Part shown: positions 1 through 9,882 of the stretch, piece by piece
How the letters are laid out: every line of letters starts with the position of its first letter
How positions within the stretch are numbered: the stretch's first letter is position 1
Assembly (NCBI GenBank): GCA_013152535.1
Contig: JAADGE010000051.1
Coordinates: 1-64,000, forward strand
Direction of reading: 5' to 3'
DNA: 64,000 nt
Source of the DNA: Chlorobiota bacterium
Lineage (GTDB): Bacteria; Bacteroidota; Bacteroidia; Bacteroidales; JAADGE01
Notes under the pieces: generated by a model
What the model was told of the DNA's origin: nothing
The model's input: the letters and a program-made list of their open reading frames with translations, nothing else
The model's database searches: none
Program-made: the position numbers and the translations under genes

Positions 1-155
1 GTCGTTCAAACAGCTTTTATTTTTACGTTATTCTGCATTTGAAAACTACGAAATTTCTTTGAGGTCGAAAATTGCAACTTGCAAAATAACCAAATATTTC
101 AAAAGCTGCATTTCCTGAAAGTCACTAAATAACAAACTTGTATTTAGCAGATTTC

Positions 156-2717
156 TTATTTTCCGTTTTCCAATTTGTCTCTTAATAATTCGTAATCGTC
201 TGAGAAATAAAACGAAAATAAATTAGCAATTCGCAGTGCCGTTTGCTGATGTTTATAGGTTCCGTCGCTGTTTTGTTTTAACAGAAAATCTTGTAACGAA
301 GTTTGTTTTATTTCTTCAAAAACAGTTTCTTCAAAATCTCCGTTGAGAAAAACAGCTTTTACAGCCGAAGTTAAATTTCCGCATAAAAGCAAACCTGCTC
401 TGTCAGCTGTGTATTGCATTATTCCGGAAGCTGCCAGTAAGCTTTGTCGCTTCTCAGTTTTGGAACCTGTTTTTATTTTACCGTAAAATTCCGATATTTT
501 TAAAGCAGCATCATAAGCTGTTTTTCCTGTAGAAATTCCGGTTGCCGTTGCTTTAAAAATTTTACTGAGCAAATTAAGTCTCGGAACATTTTGAATTGTT
601 TTAGAAATTACACCTGCTGCAGGAATTACTGCCAAAGCAGCATCTGCAAATAAAGCTCCTTTATCCGTAAGCCCTCGCCAAACATCTTTACTTGTCAGTT
701 TTGTATGTTTAAAATAAATATGTGCTGATTCGGAAGCGACCGAAAAACGTAATTCTGCCAAATTCATATACAAACGAGAACTCCTGTCAGTATGTTCACA
801 GCCGATTAATATAAAAGGCGGATTTCCGGCATAGCCGATAATTTTATTTTTCCTTTCGCCTTTTGTTATGTAAAATTCAGTATCAGGAAGATTAAACACT
901 TCGCTTGTATTTTTTAATACAGCAAATAAAGTATTATGTGTTTCGGAAGTGATTTTTTCAGAATATTTTTTTACCGTTGAATAATCATCTTCTTTAACTT
1001 TAGAAATCCATTTTTGTAAATTATAAAATGTGTTATTTTTTTTACCCGTGTTAAGAACCAAATGTAATTTAAAATCTGTATCACTCAAAGGATGAAATGT
1101 TGTTTTACAAACAGGCTCAGCATCTGAAAATAAAGATTTACCGATTAAAATATCAAGTGCTTCTTCTGCTCTGCTTTTAATATCCGAAACCGTTGTCAGG
1201 TGTTCTATTCTGTTTTTATTTAAGGGCTGCAAAACACCGGTTTTTTGAATTTCCTTTGCTGAATTTTCAGTTCCTTTAACTTGTGCAAGCAAATCCAAAA
1301 TTCTTACTTTTAAAAATTGTCCGCTGTATTCTCCCGTTAAATCCAAATCTTGAGGCGGAAGTAATGCAGAAACTGTTTCATCAGGTAAATTTTTTAATAT
1401 TCTTTTTAATATTTTTTTTGCAGTATGTTTTCTCTTACTTTTTATTAAAAATTCGGCATATTTAACATCAAAAACAATTCTGTTAATTTGATTTTTGTTC
1501 TTTTTAAAAAATTTAGGTCTTATTGATTTATAAAATAAAAAAACTTTTTTCTGTGCTGCGTCTGTACTTGCTGTTTCCGAAAATAAATTCAAAAAAATAA
1601 TTCTGTCTTTAAACGAGATTTTAAATTTATCCGAAAATATATTTAAAAAATTATCGTCTTCCTTATTATTTAAAATGTTATTTATTGTTTCCGAAAGTTC
1701 ATTTTCGGAAATGAAATCCTGAAGACTTTGTTTGTTAGTTTTAAAATCACTCAATAACAATAAAAAATTATCATTCGGATTATTTTCTTGTTTTATCAGT
1801 TGTTTTAACAATTCTGCCGTTCCTTCATATTTTTTTTCGTAATAATTTAATTCGGCTGTTTTTCGAATACGTTCAATTCCTTGTACCTTCTGAATATCAA
1901 TTAATTTAGTAAAAAGATTTGAATTTTGACGTTTCGGAAAAATGGTATATTTTTCAATTTCTACAGTGGTTCTCAAAAAGTTTTTATTTATTGAAATCGG
2001 TTTAGTTACTTCAAAACAATCAATTATATCATCATTTTTATTCAGTAAAATCAGTAAAATATGATTTTCGTCCGCAACAACAAAACCCGAAGAAAGTTCT
2101 TTAATATCCTTTTTTTCTCCGTTTTGTTTTATACTTTGAAAATGAAGATTACATAAAATTTGTTCCTGCTTAACTATTTGTTTTCTTAATATTCGCTCAT
2201 TTAAAGCCGATGTTTCAACAAAAATATTTTTGGGTTCGTTCAATTCTCCGAAGTTCATTTTATCATAACCGGAAAATACCTTTTTTTCAGCAAATTCAAT
2301 AATACTTTTTCGATAAGAATTATTAAGCAATTTTGCAGGGTTGAATTTGGATTTTTGCTCTCCTTTTTCTAAAAATATGTAAGGAATAATTTCCGTCTTC
2401 AAAAATAAATTTCCTTTTAAAAAAAGGAGTGAGTATTTTTCAGCAACATTTAATTTTTCTGCTATACTTTTTTTTGCCTGAAAGTTAATTTGAATAATTC
2501 CGTCTTTTCTTTCTTCAACATCAGTTGAAAGTTTTAATTCATTGTGCAGGTATAATTTTAAAGAACTGATAAAGACTTCAAAATTAAAATTATCGTAAGT
2601 ATAAATTGTTTTGCCGTTTTCAACCAAAAATGATTTTAAGTTAAAAGCATCTTTATCGGTAACTTTAGTAAAAAGTGCTGTTTTTTCACTTTTAAGTTTA
2701 TTGCAGTATTCTGACAT
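156..2717 (-). CDS. Large hypothetical protein with a C-terminal degenerate M48-like metallopeptidase region
   Basis: 853-aa ORF. C-terminal region reads SVASESAHIYFKHTKLTS ... MQYTADRAGLLLCG, resembling the M48 HEXXH and E-x-x-x-D blocks with key residues replaced. Confidence 0.6.
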   Translation of the reverse strand: MSEYCNKLKSEKTALFTKVTDKDAFNLKSFLVENGKTIYTYDNFNFEVFISSLKLYLHNELKLSTDVEERKDGIIQINFQAKKSIAEKLNVAEKYSLLFLKGNLFLKTEIIPYIFLEKGEQKSKFNPAKLLNNSYRKSIIEFAEKKVFSGYDKMNFGELNEPKNIFVETSALNERILRKQIVKQEQILCNLHFQSIKQNGEKKDIKELSSGFVVADENHILLILLNKNDDIIDCFEVTKPISINKNFLRTTVEIEKYTIFPKRQNSNLFTKLIDIQKVQGIERIRKTAELNYYEKKYEGTAELLKQLIKQENNPNDNFLLLLSDFKTNKQSLQDFISENELSETINNILNNKEDDNFLNIFSDKFKISFKDRIIFLNLFSETASTDAAQKKVFLFYKSIRPKFFKKNKNQINRIVFDVKYAEFLIKSKRKHTAKKILKRILKNLPDETVSALLPPQDLDLTGEYSGQFLKVRILDLLAQVKGTENSAKEIQKTGVLQPLNKNRIEHLTTVSDIKSRAEEALDILIGKSLFSDAEPVCKTTFHPLSDTDFKLHLVLNTGKKNNTFYNLQKWISKVKEDDYSTVKKYSEKITSETHNTLFAVLKNTSEVFNLPDTEFYITKGERKNKIIGYAGNPPFILIGCEHTDRSSRLYMNLAELRFSVASESAHIYFKHTKLTSKDVWRGLTDKGALFADAALAVIPAAGVISKTIQNVPRLNLLSKIFKATATGISTGKTAYDAALKISEFYGKIKTGSKTEKRQSLLAASGIMQYTADRAGLLLCGNLTSAVKAVFLNGDFEETVFEEIKQTSLQDFLLKQNSDGTYKHQQTALRIANLFSFYFSDDYELLRDKLENGK

Positions 2718-2791
2718 TTCTCAAAATTTAAAAGTAAATAGAATACTCAAAATTATGAAAAAAACTATATATTAATCTAATTTAGCTGAAA

Positions 2792-3760
2792 TTAATTACT
2801 GAGAGCAGGAAAACCGGTTGTAAAAATACGAATTTTATGTGCATCACAAGAAACCAGATATTTCCCGTCTTTACTGAATGCCAAATCTAAAACAGGTGAA
2901 TCATGTTTTAATGTTTTAATCTTTTCGTGAGCCTCTAAATCCCAAATTATAACCGTATTATCATCAGCACCGCTTGCAATATATTTTGAATCAGGACTAA
3001 TAACAACTTTATTTATCCACCATTGATGTCCTCTCATTAGTGCAATATTATTAAAAGTGTCAAAATCCCAAATTTTAACTGTATTATCTTTAGATGCTGT
3101 AACAACATATTTTTGGTCAGCACTTATTGCAACGGAAGTAACATCGTTTTCATGTGCATGTACCGACTTGACTTGTAATTGTTTTGAAATATCCCATTTT
3201 TTCATAGTGCGGTCGCCTGAAACACTAATTACATATTTTCCGTCAGCAGTAATTTTTAAATCATAAACTCTGTTTTTATGCCCCCATAAAGTGCGATATC
3301 TTTGCCCCGATACTAATTCCCAAATGCTGATAACTTGGTCGGTGCCTCCGGTAACAAGATATTTTCCGTTAGGTGTAAATTCAGCTGTCCACACAGCATC
3401 TCCGCCGTAAAAAGTTTTCAATTGTTTCCCTGTTGCAACACTCCAAACAACTGCTGCACGATCTTGTCCGGCTGATACAAAATATTTTCCTGTTTTGTTA
3501 AAACTTATAGAATGAATGATATTTTGATGACGTTTGGTTTCATACACTTTTTTTCCGCTTACAGTTTTATATGCAATAATATCTCCGTCACTAAAACCGC
3601 ATATAACAAATTGATTATCAGGTGAAATATTTACAGCAGTAATCTGATTATTTTCAACAGTTATTGAATTTATTTCCTTGAAGTTTTGCCCGTTACTAAT
3701 TAACATACAGAAACTTAACAGTAATGTCATAATAATTTTTAGGGTGTTAGTGTTTTTCAT
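2792..3760 (-). CDS. Secreted WD40-repeat beta-propeller protein
   Basis: Signal peptide plus about 7 repeats ending in VWS/IWE/KWD/IWD (e.g. KYVVTASKDNTVKIWDFD). Confidence 0.9.
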   Translation of the reverse strand: MKNTNTLKIIMTLLLSFCMLISNGQNFKEINSITVENNQITAVNISPDNQFVICGFSDGDIIAYKTVSGKKVYETKRHQNIIHSISFNKTGKYFVSAGQDRAAVVWSVATGKQLKTFYGGDAVWTAEFTPNGKYLVTGGTDQVISIWELVSGQRYRTLWGHKNRVYDLKITADGKYVISVSGDRTMKKWDISKQLQVKSVHAHENDVTSVAISADQKYVVTASKDNTVKIWDFDTFNNIALMRGHQWWINKVVISPDSKYIASGADDNTVIIWDLEAHEKIKTLKHDSPVLDLAFSKDGKYLVSCDAHKIRIFTTGFPALSN

Positions 3761-4108
3761 GGGGATAAAAATTTTGTATAACCGCTAATTATAGTGTTTT
3801 TTTTTTAAATGACCAAGAAATATACTAAAAAGTTGCTTCACAGATTTAATTCGCACATGCAAAAATCACAATACTAATTTATAAGAATCATAATATAAGT
3901 TTATCTCTTAATTTTTTGTATATTTTTATCTGTAAAATGATTTTCTCGGGATATATTGTCTTATTAATCTTCTTTCCCGCAAGAATACGGATGCGGAAAA
4001 TAAAAATATAGATTTAATCTGTTATTAAATATAAACTCGGTTAGGAATAAAGGATTTGTTGAAATTTCTTATATTTTTGTTTGTTTATTCATAAGCTAAA
4101 GTAAAAAG

Positions 4109-5128
4109 TTGAAAAGGAATTTGTATATTTTATTCTTAAAAAAATTAAGCTTTAAAAAATTGCTGAATACTTGCCGTGTATATGCAAGCTATTATCTTTC
4201 GGTATTCTTTAAATACAGCAAACGCAGAGGTTATCCGTTGAGTATTTCTGTTGAACCTACAACAACTTGTAATTTGCAGTGTCCCGAATGCCCTTCCGGT
4301 AACGGTGAACTGACACGATTCAGAGGTGATATTGATTTGTCTTTATTTAAAAAAATTACGGATGAATTTGCACCGTATCTTTTAAATTTGATTTTGTATT
4401 TTCAGGGAGAACCGTTTTTAAATAAAGAAATTTTTAAACTTTTTGAATATGCTTCTGTTACAAAAAAAATATTTACTACAACATCAACCAACGGGCATTA
4501 TTTAAATTCTGAGAATGCTGAAAAAACCGTAAAATCAGGCTTGGATAAAATTATTATTTCAATTGACGGAACAACACAGGATATTTATGAACAATATCGA
4601 AAAAACGGACAATTAAACACTATTATTAAAGGGATTAATAATTTAGTTTATTGGCGGAAAAAACTTCAGTATTCAACACCGTACATTGTTATTCAATTTA
4701 TTGTTTTTCGGTTTAACGAACATCAAATTAATGATATTAAGAAGTTAAGCAAAGAATTAAAAGCAGATAAACTTGAGTTAAAATCTGCTCAAATTTATGA
4801 CTTTACAAAAAATTCACATCTTATACCGACGAACAGCAAATATTCTCGTTATAAAAGAAATACCGACGGGAATTATGAGATTAAAAGCAGGTTAAAAAAC
4901 AGATGTAAACGATTATGGGAATCGACTGTGATAACGAATACCGGCGATGTTTTACCTTGTTGCTTTGATAAAGATGCACAATATATTTCGGGGAATTTGA
5001 AGGATAAGGATTTTGCCGAAATAAATAATAACGAAACAATTATTTCTTTTAGGAGAAAACTCTTAAAAAATCGTAAGCAAATTGATATTTGCAGAAATTG
5101 CACAGAGGGTTTGTATAATACCAAATAA
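4109..5128 (+). CDS. Radical SAM / SPASM domain protein
   Basis: CNLQCPEC (CX3CX2C) motif near the N-terminus and C-terminal SPASM-like cysteines (CKRLW...GDVLPCCFD...ICRNC). Apparent TTG start. Confidence 0.88.
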   Translation: MKRNLYILFLKKLSFKKLLNTCRVYASYYLSVFFKYSKRRGYPLSISVEPTTTCNLQCPECPSGNGELTRFRGDIDLSLFKKITDEFAPYLLNLILYFQGEPFLNKEIFKLFEYASVTKKIFTTTSTNGHYLNSENAEKTVKSGLDKIIISIDGTTQDIYEQYRKNGQLNTIIKGINNLVYWRKKLQYSTPYIVIQFIVFRFNEHQINDIKKLSKELKADKLELKSAQIYDFTKNSHLIPTNSKYSRYKRNTDGNYEIKSRLKNRCKRLWESTVITNTGDVLPCCFDKDAQYISGNLKDKDFAEINNNETIISFRRKLLKNRKQIDICRNCTEGLYNTK

Positions 5129-5132
5129 AAAT

Positions 5133-5155
5133 GCCGGACTTTAATAAAGTCCGGC
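5133..5155. terminator. Hairpin between convergent genes (possible bidirectional terminator)
   Basis: Perfect inverted repeat GCCGGACTTT-AAT-AAAGTCCGGC. Confidence 0.6.
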
Positions 5156-5175
5156 AAATCAATATTACTCTTTCA

Positions 5176-5637
5176 CTACTTATTCATATTATTCATCATT
5201 CCGCCTTTCGGATGATTTTTTTGCATCATCTTTTTGTGCATTTGTCCTGCGTGCATATCAAAATATATGCGTTGATCATCGTTTAATATTTTTCTGATTT
5301 TTTGATGAGCGGCAGCTCTGTTTTTTGCCATTTTTGTTTTGATTACTCCAATTCCGTCAATAGTAGAATTAATCTCATTCATTTTCGGATTGTCAGCAGT
5401 TTGCAGAGTTTGCAGATGTGCTTGTTTTTCCTTTAATTCATTTTTTAAAGGTAACATTTCTTTCATTGTTGCTGTTCGAATTTCTTTTATTTGCGTTTGT
5501 TGAGCTTCTGTTAAATCCGGAATGTTCATAGACATACCGTTGCATTTTTTATTTTGAGGCATATTGCTTTTTTGAGCAAATAATCCTGCTGCAAGGAAAA
5601 TGAACAATGCTGTAATTACTAAATTTTTGTTTTTCAT
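5176..5637 (-). CDS. Spy/CpxP-like periplasmic protein (LTxxQ motif)
   Basis: Signal peptide MKNKNLVITALFIFLAAGLFA and DLTEAQQTQIKEIR. The ORF-track start at 5682 adds 15 aa before the likely signal peptide. Confidence 0.75.
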   Translation of the reverse strand: MKNKNLVITALFIFLAAGLFAQKSNMPQNKKCNGMSMNIPDLTEAQQTQIKEIRTATMKEMLPLKNELKEKQAHLQTLQTADNPKMNEINSTIDGIGVIKTKMAKNRAAAHQKIRKILNDDQRIYFDMHAGQMHKKMMQKNHPKGGMMNNMNK

Positions 5638-5727
5638 GTCGTTTGAATTTTGATTATTAATTTTTGTTTGCTTCTTTGACACAAAAAATTCTAAAAGGTT
5701 TAAAATTGAATTTAAAAACTTAAAAAG

Positions 5728-6783
5728 CTATCGTTTTTCGTATTGGTTTTCATAATATTTTTCGTAAGAACCATCGATTATCCGATTCATCCATCCTTCA
5801 TTTTGCAGATACCATTCAATTGTTTTTTCTATACCTTCGTCAAAAGTTACCGAAGGTTTCCAGCCGAGTTCATTTTGAATTTTAGAAGAATCTATGGCAT
5901 AACGTAAATCATGACCGGCACGATCTTTTACAAAGGTTATCAGTTTGGAAGATACGCCCGGTTTACGCCCGAGTTTGCGGTCAGCAATTTCACAAAGTTT
6001 ATGAATTAAGGCAATATTCGTCCGTTCGTTATTGCCTCCGATATTATAAGTTTCGCCGTTTTTACCTTTATGAAAAACTAAATCAACGGCATTTGCATGG
6101 TCAATAACATAAAGCCAATCTCTGATGTTTTCACCTTTTCCGTATATTGGAATGGGTTTGTTGTGTTTTATATTGTTAATTGCTAAAGGAATTAATTTTT
6201 CGGGAAATTGATTAGGCCCGTAATTATTTGAACAATTGGTAATTACAACAGGTAATTTGTAAGTGTGAAGATATGCTCTTACAAGATGGTCGGAGCTTGC
6301 TTTAGATGCAGAGTAAGGACTTCGAGGGTCATAAGCCGTAGTTTCGGAAAAAAAACCTTCATTACCGAGTGAGCCATAAACTTCATCAGTAGAAATATGA
6401 TAAAAACGTTTGTTTTCGAAATTATCTTTCCAAAAGTTTCTTGCAGCATTTAATAAATTAACCGTACCGAGAATATTTGTTTTAATAAATGTTCCCGGGT
6501 CAGAAATAGAGCGATCGACATGCGATTCGGCAGCGAGATGAATGACCCCGTCAAAAGCATATTTTTTAAAAAGGGTATTTACAAGTTCTGCATCTGTAAT
6601 ATCACCTTTTTCAAAACGATAATTATCTTTTGAACTGATATCTTCCAAATTTTCAAGATTACCCGCATAGGTTAAGGCATCAAGATTTACAATCTTATAA
6701 TCAGGATATTTATTTATGAATAATCGAATAACATGGGATCCTATGAATCCGGCACCTCCGGTAATAAGAATAGTTTTTTGCAT
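5728..6783 (-). CDS. rfbB: dTDP-glucose 4,6-dehydratase
   Basis: GGAGFIGSH Rossmann motif, HLAAESHVDRSI, STDEVYGSL, YSASKASSDHLVRAY, NCSNNYGPNQFPEKLIPL. Confidence 0.96.
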   Translation of the reverse strand: MQKTILITGGAGFIGSHVIRLFINKYPDYKIVNLDALTYAGNLENLEDISSKDNYRFEKGDITDAELVNTLFKKYAFDGVIHLAAESHVDRSISDPGTFIKTNILGTVNLLNAARNFWKDNFENKRFYHISTDEVYGSLGNEGFFSETTAYDPRSPYSASKASSDHLVRAYLHTYKLPVVITNCSNNYGPNQFPEKLIPLAINNIKHNKPIPIYGKGENIRDWLYVIDHANAVDLVFHKGKNGETYNIGGNNERTNIALIHKLCEIADRKLGRKPGVSSKLITFVKDRAGHDLRYAIDSSKIQNELGWKPSVTFDEGIEKTIEWYLQNEGWMNRIIDGSYEKYYENQYEKR

Positions 6784-7083
6784 TAAAAATACATTTTATA
6801 ATTTTTTACAAACATAAAACTTTCTTAATATTTAACGATAAAATAATCATTTTTTTACTTTTGCATAATTAAATATTTGAAACAGGCATTCAAACCATAA
6901 TTACAAGCAAATTTTTAAAAATTGTTATATGTGATTCTTGACATCCTTTGTGTAAAAAGAATAATTAATTTCACGCAAAGAGTATAAAGTGTTCGCAAAA
7001 CAACACAAAGATTTTTTGGTATTGCTTTATTTACAGCATATTGCCGTTATCAGTTAAAAGCCTAATTCAATTAAAAATTTTGT

Positions 7084-8658
7084 ATGATTCATAAATCAGA
7101 TTTTTTAGTAATCGGTTCAGGACTTGCCGGCTTAATGTATGCTTTGAAAGTTTCGGAATTCGGAAAAGTTATTGTTGTAACAAAAAGTAAAATTGATAAT
7201 ACCAACACAAGTTATGCCCAAGGCGGTATTGCTACGGTTCAAAAAGTTAACGATTCTTACGAAAATCATATTCAGGACACGCTTATTGCAGGTGACGGAA
7301 TTTGCAATGAAGATGTTGTAAGAACTGTTGTTACCGAAGGTCCGGAAATGATTAAAGAATTAATAGAACTTGGGGCAAAATTCGATAAAAAAGCAGACGG
7401 CACATATGATTTGGGAAAAGAAGGCGGACATTCCGATAACCGAATTTTTCATCATAAAGATAATACCGGTTTTGAAATTCAACGAGCATTAACCGAACAA
7501 GTTCTGAGAAATAAAAACATTACTGTTTTTGAAAATTACTTTGCCGTTGATTTAATCACACAACATCATTTAGGTTATACTGTTATTCGCAACAAGAGTG
7601 ATATTGAATGTTACGGGGCTTATGTCCTAAACCTGAAGACACAAAAAACAGAGCGATTTTTATCAAAAATAACGTATTTGGCAACCGGCGGATTAGGCAA
7701 TATTTATGATATTACAACCAATCCTCAAGTGGCTACCGGCGACGGTATTGCTATGGCTTACAGAGCAAAAGCGTTGATTACGGATATGGAATTTGTTCAA
7801 TTTCATCCCACGGCATTATACAATAAAAATGAGCGACCTTCTTTTTTAATTACTGAAGCATTAAGAGGTTTCGGAGCAATACTTCGTAATAAGCAGGGCG
7901 ATGCGTTTATGATAAAATATGATAAACGTAAAGATTTGGCTCCGAGAGATATTGTTGCTCGTGCCATTGATACTGAGATGAAAATAAGCGGTGATGAGTT
8001 TGTATATTTGGATGCTGCACATTTGGATTCGGAACAACTTAAATCACATTTTCCTAATATTTACGAAAAATGCCTGACTTTGGACATTGACATTACAAAA
8101 AATTATATTCCCGTTGCTCCGGCGGCTCATTATTTGGTAGGTGGCGTAAAAGTTGACTCTGAAGCTAAAACTTCCGTTAAGCATTTGTATGCTGCCGGTG
8201 AATGTTCTTCAACGGGTTTACACGGAGCTAATCGTTTAGCATCCAACTCCTTACTGGAAGCTTTAGTGTATGCTGATAAAGCGGCAGAATCTTCTTCAAA
8301 AATATTTAATACGGTTATAATTAATGAAAATATCCCGGTTTGGTCCGATGAAGATATGACTCACCCCGAAGAAATGATTTTAATTACGCAGGAATTTAAA
8401 GAGTTGCAACAAATTATGACTTATTATGTCGGAATTGTGCGTTCTAATTTGCGTTTAAACAGAGCTTTGGCACGTTTGGAAATTATTTTCAGAGAAACCC
8501 AAAAACTTTATGACAGGTCAAAAGTGTCGAGAGAAATTTGTGAACTGCGAAATGCAATTAACATTTCTTATTTAATTATAAAAATGGCAAAATCTCGCAA
8601 AGAAAGCAGAGGTTTGCATTATACAGTCGATTATCCCGAAAAAGGAAAAATATTATAG
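7084..8658 (+). CDS. nadB: L-aspartate oxidase
   Basis: FAD-binding GSGLAGL, SYAQGGIA, EGGHSDNRIFHHKD, EFVQFHPTAL, AAGECSSTGLHGANRLASNSLLE. Confidence 0.95.
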   Translation: MIHKSDFLVIGSGLAGLMYALKVSEFGKVIVVTKSKIDNTNTSYAQGGIATVQKVNDSYENHIQDTLIAGDGICNEDVVRTVVTEGPEMIKELIELGAKFDKKADGTYDLGKEGGHSDNRIFHHKDNTGFEIQRALTEQVLRNKNITVFENYFAVDLITQHHLGYTVIRNKSDIECYGAYVLNLKTQKTERFLSKITYLATGGLGNIYDITTNPQVATGDGIAMAYRAKALITDMEFVQFHPTALYNKNERPSFLITEALRGFGAILRNKQGDAFMIKYDKRKDLAPRDIVARAIDTEMKISGDEFVYLDAAHLDSEQLKSHFPNIYEKCLTLDIDITKNYIPVAPAAHYLVGGVKVDSEAKTSVKHLYAAGECSSTGLHGANRLASNSLLEALVYADKAAESSSKIFNTVIINENIPVWSDEDMTHPEEMILITQEFKELQQIMTYYVGIVRSNLRLNRALARLEIIFRETQKLYDRSKVSREICELRNAINISYLIIKMAKSRKESRGLHYTVDYPEKGKIL

Positions 8659-8659
8659 A

Positions 8660-8690
8660 GACTTTCCAAGTCTTTGAGACTTGGAAAGTC
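8660..8690. repeat. Perfect palindrome between convergent nadB and groES-like gene (terminator and/or REP-like element)
   Basis: GACTTTCCAAGTC-TTTGA-GACTTGGAAAGTC, 13-bp perfect arms. Confidence 0.8.
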
Positions 8691-8697
8691 AAAAAAA

Positions 8698-8985
8698 TTA
8701 AATAGCCTCAGTTTCAACCACTTTTGCCAAAACATCGACATAGGGAATAAATAAGAACTTTTTATCTTCAAATTCCATCTCATTTCCCGAAAATTCTTTG
8801 TATAAAACGGTATCTCCTACTGAAATGCCCGGATTTTCAATATTTCCTAAAGCAATAACTTTTCCTGTAAGTTCTTTTTCTTTTGCAGAATCAGGAATAA
8901 TAATTCCGCTTGCCGTTTTTTGTTCACCTGTTTTTTCGTTTAATTCGAGTAAAACATTTTCGTTTAAAGGTTGTAATTCTCTCAT
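8698..8985 (-). CDS. groES: GroES-type co-chaperonin
   Basis: 95 aa: LQPLNENVLLE...TASGIIIPDSAKEKELTGKVIALG...VGDTVLYKEFSG...FIPYVDVLAKV. Confidence 0.88.
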   Translation of the reverse strand: MRELQPLNENVLLELNEKTGEQKTASGIIIPDSAKEKELTGKVIALGNIENPGISVGDTVLYKEFSGNEMEFEDKKFLFIPYVDVLAKVVETEAI

Positions 8986-9031
8986 TTTTATATTATTTAA
9001 TTGTTATTAATATTTACGATTATTTATTTTT

Positions 9032-9613
9032 TTATAAGCCTAACAGAGTATCAATTTTTGTTTTATCAAAACCTACAATTACTTGTCCGGCAATAATACT
9101 TTGCGGAACACCCTGTTGACCACTCCTTTTTACCATATCTTCAGCGGCTTTTTGGTCTTTCGACACATCAATATTTTTGAATTTGATATTATTATCGCGA
9201 AGATAGCTTTTTAATCTGTTGCACCAAGAACATGTAGGTGTGGAATACACAGTTACACTTTTCTGAGATTTCTCACTTCCGGAATTTGATGCTGTGTAAA
9301 ATGAATCGGAAAATAATGTCAAATAGTATGATACGTCATTACATCCTTTATATATGCCTTTAAATTCAGAGTTTTCAAATTTAAGTAATGAAGGAACAGA
9401 AGTAACAGAATATTCAGGGTGAATGTCACGAACATTGTTAACATCGGCAAAAAATACATTCGTATCCTGACCTACTTTATCAACTGCCTCCGAAATGCTT
9501 CTGTGAGCACAATTACTTTGTTCCGAATTTGTTTTATAAATCAATAACCAAAAATCAGTTTGATTTCTTATTTTATTGTTAAAATCTTGTAGTGAATTTA
9601 CTTGAATCATCAT
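9032..9613 (-). CDS. Thioredoxin-like / glutaredoxin two-domain protein
   Basis: C-terminal glutaredoxin (TPTCSWCNRLKSYL, GVPQSIIAGQVIVGFD). N-terminal Trx-like fold with the VPSLLKF cis-Pro loop but no CXXC. Confidence 0.8.
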   Translation of the reverse strand: MMIQVNSLQDFNNKIRNQTDFWLLIYKTNSEQSNCAHRSISEAVDKVGQDTNVFFADVNNVRDIHPEYSVTSVPSLLKFENSEFKGIYKGCNDVSYYLTLFSDSFYTASNSGSEKSQKSVTVYSTPTCSWCNRLKSYLRDNNIKFKNIDVSKDQKAAEDMVKRSGQQGVPQSIIAGQVIVGFDKTKIDTLLGL

Positions 9614-9839
9614 TTTTAAAGTTTCAAATCCTACCGGTATTTTACAATTGGTATGCCGGATATAAAAAAATGAAGAAATGACAGTCTCTCTAAACAGTTA
9701 AAAATGCAAAGTTAAAAGTCGAGAATTTTACTGTCTGAATTTCAGAACATTAAACTTTTATGCTAATATTTGCTCAAAACAACTCAGAATTATTATTCTT
9801 AAAATAGTTATGCCGGAATGACGGAAATTGTCATAAAAA

Positions 9840-9868
9840 AACCCGCCGAAAATTCGGCGGGTTTTTAA
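9840..9868 (-). terminator. Rho-independent terminator downstream of the TonB receptor gene
   Basis: ACCCGCCGAA-AA-TTCGGCGGGT flanked by A and T tracts. Confidence 0.8.
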
Positions 9869-9882
9869 AATAATTCAAATAT

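Noticed and set aside
9640-9840. Two GGTATGCCGGA/GTTATGCCGGA-like stretches downstream of the TonB receptor gene
   Set aside because: Too short and diverged to support a repeat or mobile element without a genome-wide search.
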